Program-made: the position numbers and the translations under genes | The notes under the pieces: generated by a model | Told to the model about the DNA's origin: nothing | Seen by the model: the letters and a program-made list of their open reading frames with translations, nothing else | Database searches by the model: none | Part shown: piece by piece, positions 6,640 to 12,370 of the stretch | How the letters are laid out: every line of letters begins with the position of its first letter | How positions within the stretch are numbered: position 1 is the first letter of the stretch | Assembly: GCA_002341345.1 (NCBI GenBank) | Contig: DDNW01000170.1 | Span: 10,805 to 35,125 of the forward strand | Direction: 5' to 3' | DNA from: Erythrobacter sp. UBA2510 | Lineage (GTDB): Bacteria > Pseudomonadota > Alphaproteobacteria > Sphingomonadales > Sphingomonadaceae | DNA: 24,321 nucleotides

Positions 6640-7065
6640 ATGTCAGCCAACCGCTTTGCAATTCCGATCAAGATCCTGCCCGAAGACATCGACTTCATGG
6701 GGCATGTGAACAATTCACGCTATCTCAACTGGGTACAGGATGTCGTGTTGCAGCACTGGCAGAAGTTAGCCCCGGCAGAGGAAATCGCCAGCAAGGGCTG
6801 GGTCGCTCTCAAGCACGAGATAACCTATCGCCGCCCGGCATTCCTCGACGATGATGTCATTGCGGAAACAGTGCTGGAAAAAATCGTCGGCGCGCGCAGT
6901 TTCTACCACACGGCGATTCGACGCGGCGAAGAAGTTCTGGCCGAGGTGAAGAGCATGTGGTGCTGCATCGAAAGCGCGACGCTGCGCCCGGCTCGGATAA
7001 ACCGCGAAGTGGCCGAGCGCTGCTTTGGCCTGCCGCGCAAGCAGGAACCTTATCTGCCTGAATGA
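6640..7065 (+). CDS. Acyl-CoA thioesterase, 4HBT/FadM-type hotdog fold
   Basis: A 141-residue hotdog thioesterase. The active-site motif D-x-x-G-H-V-N-N reads DFMGHVNNSRYLNW from residue 18, as in 4-hydroxybenzoyl-CoA thioesterase-like and FadM-like enzymes, with D18 the catalytic-type aspartate. It would hydrolyse an acyl-CoA; the natural substrate cannot be read from sequence. No Shine-Dalgarno precedes ATG 6640. Promoter-like words TTGGAA (6605-6610) and TAGTTT or TACACT (6628-6638) end right at the start codon, so a leaderless mRNA is possible. It is divergent from leuC and followed by crtZ. Confidence 0.88.
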   Translation: MSANRFAIPIKILPEDIDFMGHVNNSRYLNWVQDVVLQHWQKLAPAEEIASKGWVALKHEITYRRPAFLDDDVIAETVLEKIVGARSFYHTAIRRGEEVLAEVKSMWCCIESATLRPARINREVAERCFGLPRKQEPYLPE

Positions 7066-7110
7066 TCGGCCCGAGGGACGGCCTTTGCGGGCTCACGCTA
7101 ATGCGCTTAT

Positions 7111-7632
7111 ATGCCGAATATGACCACTCTCGTCCCCCTGCTGATCGTGCTGGCAACCATCGCGGCGATGGAATGGGTCGCCTGGGCGAGCCACAAATAC
7201 ATCATGCACGGCTTTGGCTGGGGCTGGCATCGCGACCATCACGAGCCGCATGACAATGTATTCGAGAAGAACGACCTTTACGCCGTGGTCGGCGCGGCGA
7301 TGAGCATCTCAATGTTCGCCATCGGCTCTCCGCTGGTCATGGGCGAGGCGGCGTGGTGGCCCGGCACGTGGATCGGGCTGGGCATTCTTGGCTACGGCAT
7401 CATCTATTCGCTGATCCATGACGGGCTCGTCCACCAGCGCTATTTCAAATGGGTGCCCAAGCGCGGCTATGCCAAGCGGCTGGTGCAGGCGCACAAGCTC
7501 CACCATGCGACCAGCAGCAAGCAGGGCGGGGTCAGCTTCGGCTTTATCGTGGCGCGCGACCCGGCGAAGCTGAAAGCGGAGCTGCGCCGCCAGCGCGAGG
7601 CGGGGATCGCGACGCTGCGAGAGAGCGTCTAA
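7111..7632 (+). CDS. crtZ: Beta-carotene hydroxylase CrtZ
   Basis: A 173-residue membrane di-iron hydroxylase that adds 3-hydroxyl groups to beta-carotene rings, giving zeaxanthin-type pigments. The histidine clusters of the CrtZ/fatty-acid hydroxylase family are all present: HKYIMHGFGWGWHRDHHEPH near the N-terminus, HDGLVHQRYF in the middle and HKLHHA near the C-terminus, between hydrophobic segments. ATG 7120 (MTTL) is a good alternative start. TTGCGG (7085-7090) and TATATG (7108-7113) are 17 bp apart and would start transcription at about 7119-7120, giving a leaderless mRNA. Its stop overlaps the convergent sufE stop. Confidence 0.95.
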   Translation: MPNMTTLVPLLIVLATIAAMEWVAWASHKYIMHGFGWGWHRDHHEPHDNVFEKNDLYAVVGAAMSISMFAIGSPLVMGEAAWWPGTWIGLGILGYGIIYSLIHDGLVHQRYFKWVPKRGYAKRLVQAHKLHHATSSKQGGVSFGFIVARDPAKLKAELRRQREAGIATLRESV

Positions 7633-8036
7633 CTCTCCGCAATCCGCGCCGCATGAGCCTTCACCAGCGCGATCATGTTGGGCACGCCCTGCGTCCGGTT
7701 GGAGCTGAGCTGGTTCTTGAGGTCGAAAGGTTCGAGCGCGGCGGTCACATCCATCGCTGCCACGTCCTCGGCAGGGCGGTCCTGCACGGCGGCAATCACC
7801 AGCGCAACAATCCCCTTGGTGATCGCGGCATTGCTATCGGCCAGGAAATGCAGTTTGTCCGCTTCGCCGGTGGGATAGACCCATACCTGCGCCGAGCATC
7901 CGCGCACCAGCGTGGCGTCGGTCTTGAGCGCGGCGGGCATCTCCTCCAGCTCGCGCCCGAGCTCGATCAGCAGGCGATAGCGTTCGTCGCCTTCGAGGAA
8001 TTCATATTCTTCGGCAATGTCGTCGAGTGTTCGCAT
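7629..8036 (-). CDS. sufE: SufE-family cysteine desulfurase sulfur acceptor
   Basis: A 135-residue SufE protein, which takes persulfide sulfur from SufS and passes it to the SufBCD scaffold for Fe-S cluster assembly. The conserved acceptor cysteine is C47 in VRGCSAQVW; the C-terminal half has LKNQLSSNRTQGVPNM, typical of the family. I use ATG 8036 (MRTLDDI), the usual family start; a longer frame to 8084 lacks support. It lies 25 bp downstream of the last psp-operon gene on the same strand, so read-through from the psp promoter is possible. Its stop overlaps that of crtZ by four bases. Confidence 0.95.
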   Translation of the reverse strand: MRTLDDIAEEYEFLEGDERYRLLIELGRELEEMPAALKTDATLVRGCSAQVWVYPTGEADKLHFLADSNAAITKGIVALVIAAVQDRPAEDVAAMDVTAALEPFDLKNQLSSNRTQGVPNMIALVKAHAARIAES

Positions 8037-8061
8037 GGCGCCTGCATCTAGTGGCTGGCGC

Positions 8062-8298
8062 TCACAAATCCACCCCGTTGGCAATGGCTTCCAGCTTGCG
8101 GATGCGTTCCTTCAGGTCCGCAAGTTCAATCCGCGCGGCGCTTTCCCGGGTGCCACCCTCGTTTTCCACCGGGCTGCGGCGCGTTTCCAGCTCGCGGCCT
8201 TTCAGCGCCAGCCAGCTGAGCCAGCCATGCAGGACGGTGGCGGCGAGGATGGCAAGCCCCAGCAGCGCGGAGGCAGCGATCAGCATTTGCTCGGTCAT
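8062..8298 (-). CDS. PspB-like small membrane/coiled-coil protein (third extra copy)
   Basis: 78 residues: an N-terminal helix (about residues 5-26, LIAASALLGLAILAATVLHGWL), then a charged region ending in a short coiled-coil, LADLKERIRKLEAIANGVDL. The RIRKLEAI ending matches the R-x-x-x-LE-x-I pattern in the other PspB-like proteins of this operon (VRVLERI, VKVLERI) and in PspB (MDTVERL). ATG 8298 follows a strong AGGAGGAG ribosome site. It is the last psp-operon gene before sufE. It is probably a divergent PspB paralogue; its role is unknown. Confidence 0.7.
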   Translation of the reverse strand: MTEQMLIAASALLGLAILAATVLHGWLSWLALKGRELETRRSPVENEGGTRESAARIELADLKERIRKLEAIANGVDL

Positions 8299-8323
8299 CG
8301 ATACTCCTCCTGATAAGCTGCGC

Positions 8324-8569
8324 TCAGTCGTCGCGCAGGTCTTCGATCTTTTCGGCAAGGGCCTTGGCCCCGCGATCCTCTGTTGCAATCCGTTCGAGCA
8401 CCTTCACCCGCTCGCGTAATTGTTCGATCTCAGCCTCCAGCTCGCGTTCGCGGGCGGAGCCTTCGAACGTTTCGGTGTAATGGTCGCGGCGACCCTGCTG
8501 GCGATTGCGGAAGGCACCGGCGATCACCACGATGGCAACGATCAGGACGATGGCACTGATCAGGCTCAC
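8324..8569 (-). CDS. PspB-like small membrane/coiled-coil protein (second extra copy)
   Basis: 81 residues: a hydrophobic N-terminal helix (about 3-19, LISAIVLIVAIVVIAGA), a basic patch (RNRQQGRRDH), then a coiled-coil with ELEAEIEQLRERVKVLERIATEDRG. The tail VKVLERIATE closely matches VRVLERIVTD of the preceding gene, so the two are paralogues. Its start overlaps the stop of that gene (ATGA), indicating coupling. This is a PspB-type layout (membrane anchor plus cytosolic coiled-coil). PspB acts with PspC to hold or release PspA. Whether this copy joins that complex is inference. Confidence 0.75.
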   Translation of the reverse strand: MSLISAIVLIVAIVVIAGAFRNRQQGRRDHYTETFEGSARERELEAEIEQLRERVKVLERIATEDRGAKALAEKIEDLRDD

Positions 8570-8877
8570 TGGCGGGTTCCCTCCCGTTGGAAGTCGAGTG
8601 ATACACCGGCTTCCTCATCGACCCGGCGCTGGTCGCGCAGCGCCTCGATCTGGGTCGCCACGTCATATCCCTTGTCGGTGACGATGCGTTCTAGCACGCG
8701 TACACGGTCCTCCAGCGCCTGCACCTGGCTCGCATATTGCGCGGCCTTTTCGGCAGTGCTGGCGGCGGTCGTGCTGACCTGCATTTCCGCCACCTTCGAC
8801 CTGTGCTTCGTCCAGATGGCCATCAGAGGAATGCCGAATATCATAACCACCGATACGAGGCCGATTAGTTCACCCAT
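8566..8877 (-). CDS. PspB-like protein (first extra copy)
   Basis: 103 residues: an N-terminal helix (about 3-22, ELIGLVSVVMIFGIPLMAIW) followed by TKHRSK, closely recalling the PspB membrane anchor (in E. coli also ending in IPL...W). A Q/A-rich coiled-coil ends in VRVLERIVTDKGYDVATQIEAL. AGGAGG precedes ATG 8877 by 8 nt. It is the gene after pspC (25-bp gap) and overlaps the next gene by ATGA. Databases may label such proteins PspB or hypothetical. I judge it a PspB paralogue with a longer tail. Confidence 0.78.
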   Translation of the reverse strand: MGELIGLVSVVMIFGIPLMAIWTKHRSKVAEMQVSTTAASTAEKAAQYASQVQALEDRVRVLERIVTDKGYDVATQIEALRDQRRVDEEAGVSLDFQREGTRQ

Positions 8878-8902
8878 GGTCGTTCCTCCTGTGTGGGCAA
8901 GG

Positions 8903-9280
8903 TCAACGCAGCCGCTCGATTTCGGCGGAGAGGCGCGGGTTGCTGGTGACGTAATAGGTCTCCACCTCGGCCAGACGACGGTCGATGTCCTTCATCCGGG
9001 CGCGGATTTCGCGGGCGGTGCGCTTTGGGCTCTGCCGGACGCCCTGCCAGTATTTCTGCTCGGCCGTATCTACATAGAGGTGCGGCGGCTTCTTATCGAT
9101 GAAGATGCCAGCGAGGAAATACAGCGGAATGGACGCACCACCGGTGATCCAGATGGACAGAAGAGCACCCAGCCGCACCCAGCCGGTGGCGACGCCGGTA
9201 TAATCGGCAATCCCGGCGCACACGCCCATCAACTTGGCATTGGCCTTGTCGCGATAGAGTTTCGTGCGGGGGCTGTTCAC
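8903..9280 (-). CDS. pspC: Phage shock protein C
   Basis: 125 residues. The N-terminal PspC domain reads KLYRDKANAKLMGVCAGIADYTG (given in part), followed by one or two hydrophobic segments (about 30-68) and a C-terminal cytosolic helix rich in Arg/Glu with REIRARMKDIDRRLAEVETYY, the usual leucine-zipper-like tail. PspC is the inner-membrane sensor that binds PspA and releases PspF. Its start overlaps the pspB stop (ATGA), as in a tightly packed operon. A second, tail-less PspC domain is encoded at 596-808. Confidence 0.93.
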   Translation of the reverse strand: MNSPRTKLYRDKANAKLMGVCAGIADYTGVATGWVRLGALLSIWITGGASIPLYFLAGIFIDKKPPHLYVDTAEQKYWQGVRQSPKRTAREIRARMKDIDRRLAEVETYYVTSNPRLSAEIERLR

Positions 9281-9576
9281 CGGGCGGCTCCTTTCTTTTC
9301 GGCCATCATCTGTTCGAGTTCGGCCAGCGGGACATTGTCGACTTCGCGGTTGGCCATGATGCGCGGCTTGAATTCGGGATTATCCGAAGAGACGAGCCGC
9401 TCGACCGTGTCCATCCGTTCGTCGAGGCGCTTGGCGAGGCTATAGAGCTCCTCCAGCAGAGCCTCGTCATCGGTGGTGATCGTGGCCGAGGTCTTCCACT
9501 TGGTCACGTAATGCAGGATCAACCACGGGAGACCGACAACAATGCCGATCGTTACGATTACCCAGTCGAATTCCAT
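9277..9576 (-). CDS. pspB: Phage shock protein B
   Basis: 99 residues, longer than the roughly 75 of E. coli PspB. It has an N-terminal membrane helix (about 5-25, WVIVTIGIVVGLPWLILHYV) and a cytosolic coiled-coil with LDERMDTVERLVSSDNPEF, matching the R-I-x-x-LE-x-I-L-D-x-x-x-P pattern of PspB. The extra C-terminal part (PLAELEQMMAEKKGAAR) is a predicted helix. PspB cooperates with PspC in sensing membrane stress. The ribosome site (AGGAGGG) lies inside the pspA 3' end, and only 3 bp separate the genes. Confidence 0.9.
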   Translation of the reverse strand: MEFDWVIVTIGIVVGLPWLILHYVTKWKTSATITTDDEALLEELYSLAKRLDERMDTVERLVSSDNPEFKPRIMANREVDNVPLAELEQMMAEKKGAAR

Positions 9577-9579
9577 GGT

Positions 9580-10272
9580 TTAGCCCTCCTGCGTCTTGTC
9601 GGTCGCGGTGCCCTTGCCGAGCGCGCGTTTCAGTTCTTCCAGTTCCTCGTCGACCTTGTCCGAACCTTCGAGCGCGGCAAATTCGTCGGCGAGGCTCTTC
9701 TTGCCGTCATTGATGCCCAGCGCATCGGCGCGGCCTTCGGCATAATCGACCCGGCGTTCGAGCTGGTCGAAGCGAGACAGCGCCTCGTCCACCCGCTCGT
9801 TCGTCATCAGGCTCCTTAGCTTGAACCGGTTCTCCGCGCTTTCGAGCCGCGCGGCAATCTGCGTCTGGCGGCTGCGCGCTTCGCGCAACCGGCTCTGCAG
9901 CTTGGCAATATCTTCTTCATAGGCGCGCAGCGCATCGTCCAGCACTGCGATCTCGGCCTTGAGCTGGTCGGCCATGTCGCCAGCCTTGCGCTTTTCGACC
10001 AGCGCGGCGCGGGCGAGATCCTCGCGGTCCTTGCTCAGTGCCAGCTGCGCCTTCTCGCCCCAGTCCACCTGCAAGCGATCCAGCTTGACCGTGTGGCGGT
10101 GCATTTCCTTCTGGTCGGCGATGGTGCGCGCAGCACTCGCGCGGACCTCGACCAGCGTTTCTTCCATCTCGAGGATGATCATGCGGATCATCTTCGCCGG
10201 ATCGTCGGCCTGATCGAGCAGCTCGCTGAAATTGGCGGCGATGATATCGCGGGTGCGGGAAAAGATGCCCAT
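9580..10272 (-). CDS. pspA: Phage shock protein A (PspA/IM30/Vipp1 family)
   Basis: 230 residues from ATG 10272. It starts with the amphipathic membrane-binding helix MGIFSRTRDIIAANFSELLD, followed by DDPAKMIRMIILEMEETLVEVRAS (quoted in part), the PspA core. Long coiled-coil helices follow, ending with EGRADALG and an acidic tail. PspA is an ESCRT-III-like protein that coats damaged inner membrane and, in unstressed cells, binds and inhibits PspF. GGAG lies 8 nt before this ATG. An in-frame ATG at 10419 overlaps the upstream ORF stop (ATGA), has AAGG upstream and would add 49 residues, so a longer form is possible. The promoter is at 10634-10649. Confidence 0.96.
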   Translation of the reverse strand: MGIFSRTRDIIAANFSELLDQADDPAKMIRMIILEMEETLVEVRASAARTIADQKEMHRHTVKLDRLQVDWGEKAQLALSKDREDLARAALVEKRKAGDMADQLKAEIAVLDDALRAYEEDIAKLQSRLREARSRQTQIAARLESAENRFKLRSLMTNERVDEALSRFDQLERRVDYAEGRADALGINDGKKSLADEFAALEGSDKVDEELEELKRALGKGTATDKTQEG

Positions 10273-10415
10273 CCAGGGTCCTCCACTCGTCAGTGCATTG
10301 GCGGTCCGCACCGGGCTGGTGCGAAGCCTTTCCAGCTCGCGGTCGAGACGCGAGCGGGCGTTATTGCCACTTTTCGCGGCCCCTTGCGAGCCATTGTCGG
10401 GGGTGTGCTCGGCGC

Positions 10416-10598
10416 TCATGCCAGCCTTGCAGGCAGGGTTACCAGCAGTGTGCCGCTGCTCAGGCCCGCCTGCGGCATCAGGCCTGGCATGGTGGTCGGC
10501 TGAAGCGTCGCGGCAAAGATGTTGAAAGCGACCATGGCGGTCACGCTTGCCATCGCGGCGAGGCCAAGCTTGCTGGACAGAAAGTGAAAGCCGAACAT
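10416..10598 (-). CDS. Tiny membrane protein heading the psp operon
   Basis: 60 residues from ATG 10598. Longer readings start at 10628, but that lies upstream of the predicted sigma-54 transcription start (about 10623), so it cannot be used from this promoter. GGGGA is 7 nt before ATG 10598. The product has a short start (MFGFHFLSSK), one hydrophobic helix (about 11-30, LGLAAMASVTAMVAFNIFAA) and a Met/Pro/Leu-rich tail. Its stop overlaps an in-frame pspA ATG at 10419 (ATGA). No family is recognised. The architecture resembles the tiny ORF at 474-599, which is also the first ORF after a sigma-54 promoter. Confidence 0.6.
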   Translation of the reverse strand: MFGFHFLSSKLGLAAMASVTAMVAFNIFAATLQPTTMPGLMPQAGLSSGTLLVTLPARLA

Positions 10599-10633
10599 CG
10601 TAAATTTCCCCATCTCGTTGTTGTTCATGATAT

Positions 10634-10649
10634 AGCAAGCGGCGTGCCA
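10634..10649 (-). promoter_or_regulatory. Sigma-54 promoter of the psp operon
   Basis: Read on the minus strand, TGGCACG-CCGC-TTGCT is an essentially perfect -24/-12 element, with GG at -24 and GC at -12. Transcription should start near 10623. It is divergent from pspF, the standard arrangement in which PspF binds between the two and activates the pspA side. Confidence 0.88.
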
Positions 10650-10670
10650 AATTGCGGAAACGGCTGATAT

Positions 10671-10683
10671 CCGCCATTTTTTA
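10671..10683 (+). repeat. 13-bp word shared by two sigma-54 promoter regions (copy 2)
   Basis: CCGCCATTTTTTA is identical to 385-397. Here it extends to CCGC-CATTTTTTA-GCGG, an interrupted dyad (10671-10687). It lies between the candidate activator site (10717-10728) and the -24 element. Confidence 0.4.
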
Positions 10684-10716
10684 GCGGCTGCCCAATTCTC
10701 GACATGGTAATTATTG

Positions 10717-10728
10717 CCAAGTCTTGGT
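10717..10728. promoter_or_regulatory. Candidate PspF-binding activator site 2
   Basis: CCAAGTCTTGGT is a dyad with 5-bp arms (CCAAG-T-CTTGG). It lies about 75 bp upstream of the psp operon -24 element and just upstream of pspF, so binding could also repress pspF, as known for E. coli PspF. It differs at one position from the word at 304-315. Confidence 0.5.
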
Positions 10729-10749
10729 GGTATTTGCTATAAATTGGTA

Positions 10750-11799
10750 ATGGAGCGCGAAAACCAGTTCATCGGCCAGTCCGGGGCCTTCCTCGATGCG
10801 GTAGAGCGCGCCAGCCGGGCCGCGCCGCTTGCGCGCCCAGTTCTCGTCATCGGCGAACGCGGCACCGGCAAGGAACTGATCGCCGAGCGCCTGCATCGCC
10901 TGTCCGACCGGTGGGAGGGGCCGCTGGTCGTGATGAACTGCGCGGCACTGCCCGAAACGCTGATCGAGGCCGAGCTGTTCGGCCATGAGGCCGGGGCCTT
11001 TACCGGCGCCACCAGGGCGCGCGAGGGTCGCTTCGAAGAGGCCGATGGCGGTACGCTGTTCCTCGACGAACTGGGCACTTTGTCGATGGCCGCGCAGGAG
11101 CGGCTGCTGCGCGCGGTCGAATATGGCGAGGTTACGCGGATTGGTTCCTCGCGCCCGCTGCGGGTCGACGTGCGGATCGCGGCCGCGACCAATGAAGACC
11201 TGCCGCGCATGGCTCGCGAAGGGACTTTCCGCGCCGACCTGCTCGACCGGCTGAGCTTTGAGGTGATAACCTTGCCCCCGCTGCGCGTGCGCGAAGGCGA
11301 TATTCCGGTGCTGGCCGATTATTTCGGACGTCGCATGGCCGCCGAGATCGGCTGGGAGGCGTGGCCGGGCTTTGCCGAGCATGTTGCCGAAGCGCTCGAG
11401 ATGCATCCCTGGCCGGGCAATGTGCGCGAACTGCGTAACGTGGTGGAGCGAGCGATCTATCGCTGGGACGACTGGTCGATGCCCGTCGGCGATGTCGTGT
11501 TCGACCCGTTCGACAGCCCGTGGAAGCCACGCGGCTCGCCCGTAGCGCCTTCGACTCAGGCCCGAGCTGCGAAACCTGCCGCTGCCGCAGCTATGCCCGA
11601 CCTGTCCAACGTTGATGACCTGCGCGCGGCGGTCGATGCGCATGAGCGCGCAATCCTCGAACATGCGCTCGGCCGCAATCGCTGGAACCAGCGCCAGACT
11701 GCGCAGGCACTCGGGCTGAGCTATGACCAGCTGCGCCATGCCCTGAAGAAGCATGACCTTTCCCCGCGGCCCGCCGCGCCGGACATGGATGGTGAATAA
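10750..11799 (+). CDS. pspF: PspF, sigma-54 activator of the psp operon
   Basis: 349 residues. It has an AAA+ domain without an N-terminal receiver domain, as in PspF: Walker A GERGTGKE (35-42), the sigma-54-contacting loop GAFTGA (82-87), Walker B GGTLFLDE (100-107), FRADLLDRLSFEV and the HPWPGNVRELRNVVER sensor II region. The C-terminus carries a Fis-type helix-turn-helix (RWNQRQTAQALGLSYDQLRHAL). ATG 10750 (MERENQFIGQ) matches the E. coli start; an ATG 36 bases earlier would add an unlike segment that overlaps the activator site. No good Shine-Dalgarno is present. It is divergent from the psp operon and should be held inactive by PspA. Confidence 0.95.
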   Translation: MERENQFIGQSGAFLDAVERASRAAPLARPVLVIGERGTGKELIAERLHRLSDRWEGPLVVMNCAALPETLIEAELFGHEAGAFTGATRAREGRFEEADGGTLFLDELGTLSMAAQERLLRAVEYGEVTRIGSSRPLRVDVRIAAATNEDLPRMAREGTFRADLLDRLSFEVITLPPLRVREGDIPVLADYFGRRMAAEIGWEAWPGFAEHVAEALEMHPWPGNVRELRNVVERAIYRWDDWSMPVGDVVFDPFDSPWKPRGSPVAPSTQARAAKPAAAAAMPDLSNVDDLRAAVDAHERAILEHALGRNRWNQRQTAQALGLSYDQLRHALKKHDLSPRPAAPDMDGE

Positions 11800-11900
11800 G
11801 TCCCCATCTGCCTTGGTTAGCATGGATAAAAGACGTGCTTAACGCACAAGTAATTGTTTTTACGTAATTATACCTTCACAGATTGCGGGCTGGGGGAGAG

Positions 11901-11936
11901 ACGGGTCATGTCCTTTCAGGGCGTGGCCCGTTTTTT
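11901..11936 (+). terminator. Rho-independent terminator after pspF
   Basis: The stem ACGGGTCA/TGGCCCGT (11901-11908 with 11923-11930, one G-U pair) is followed directly by six T. It is about 100 bp after the pspF stop. The AT-rich stretch 11820-11880 in front of it could hold a promoter for a very short RNA, so this may be the end of pspF mRNA, of a small RNA, or of both. Confidence 0.75.
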
Positions 11937-11986
11937 GCTCGATAGTCGGCGTGTCCATTTACCCGAATTTCAGTTTCTGCGGCTAA

Positions 11987-12295
11987 ATGACAAGCATGGA
12001 AGCGGTTCAGAACATCATGAAATGGGTGGCCATTCTTGGCATCGGCGTGGCCTCGCTGCTGGCGCTCAGCGGCTGGTGGATGACCGAGAATGCCGATGTC
12101 GTGGCCGTGGCCGCAATCGAGGCTTCGGGCATCAAGGAGCAGAGAGCGCGATTGGACGAGATCCAGTGCGCCGAAGTTACCCGTGCTTTCCATGACAGCT
12201 GGGACAAGGCGGTCGATAGCGGCACACTCGGCCAACGGCAGGAAATGCTCGATCGGCTCGAGGCGCGCATGGACGACGTCTGCGCCGAATATTGA
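11987..12295 (+). CDS. Small membrane protein of unknown function
   Basis: 102 residues; ATG 11996 (MEAVQNI) is an equally good start. An N-terminal hydrophobic helix (about residues 12-31, WVAILGIGVASLLALSGWWM) is followed by a mixed helical domain, probably periplasmic, with two cysteines (in IQCAEVT and DDVCAEY) that could form a disulfide. No family is recognised. The opposite-strand frame is open as well, but this strand gives the more protein-like reading, with a sensible membrane topology. It lies between the pspF terminator and the amidohydrolase; no Shine-Dalgarno is evident. Confidence 0.65.
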   Translation: MTSMEAVQNIMKWVAILGIGVASLLALSGWWMTENADVVAVAAIEASGIKEQRARLDEIQCAEVTRAFHDSWDKAVDSGTLGQRQEMLDRLEARMDDVCAEY

Positions 12296-12337
12296 GATCA
12301 TCCTCGTCTGGCGCTTGAATGCCGATCCGGTCTAAGT

Positions 12338-12364
12338 CCTCGTGCTTCGGGAAAGCGTACGAGG
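12338..12364 (+). promoter_or_regulatory. Hairpin that hides the Shine-Dalgarno of the amidohydrolase gene
   Basis: CCTCGT (12338-12343) pairs with ACGAGG (12359-12364), and GCTT (12344-12347) with AAGC (12353-12356), with a 5-nt loop and a 2-nt bulge. The ribosome site GAGGA begins at 12361, so most of it lies in the stem just before ATG 12371. This is the geometry of a translational switch (thermometer-like or protein-controlled). Confidence 0.45.
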
Positions 12365-12370
12365 AATTAC

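Noticed and set aside
9580..10677. 365-residue reading of pspA
   Set aside because: The first codons lie upstream of the predicted transcription start (about 10623) and cover the tiny leader ORF in another frame. Only the starts at 10419 and 10272 are realistic.
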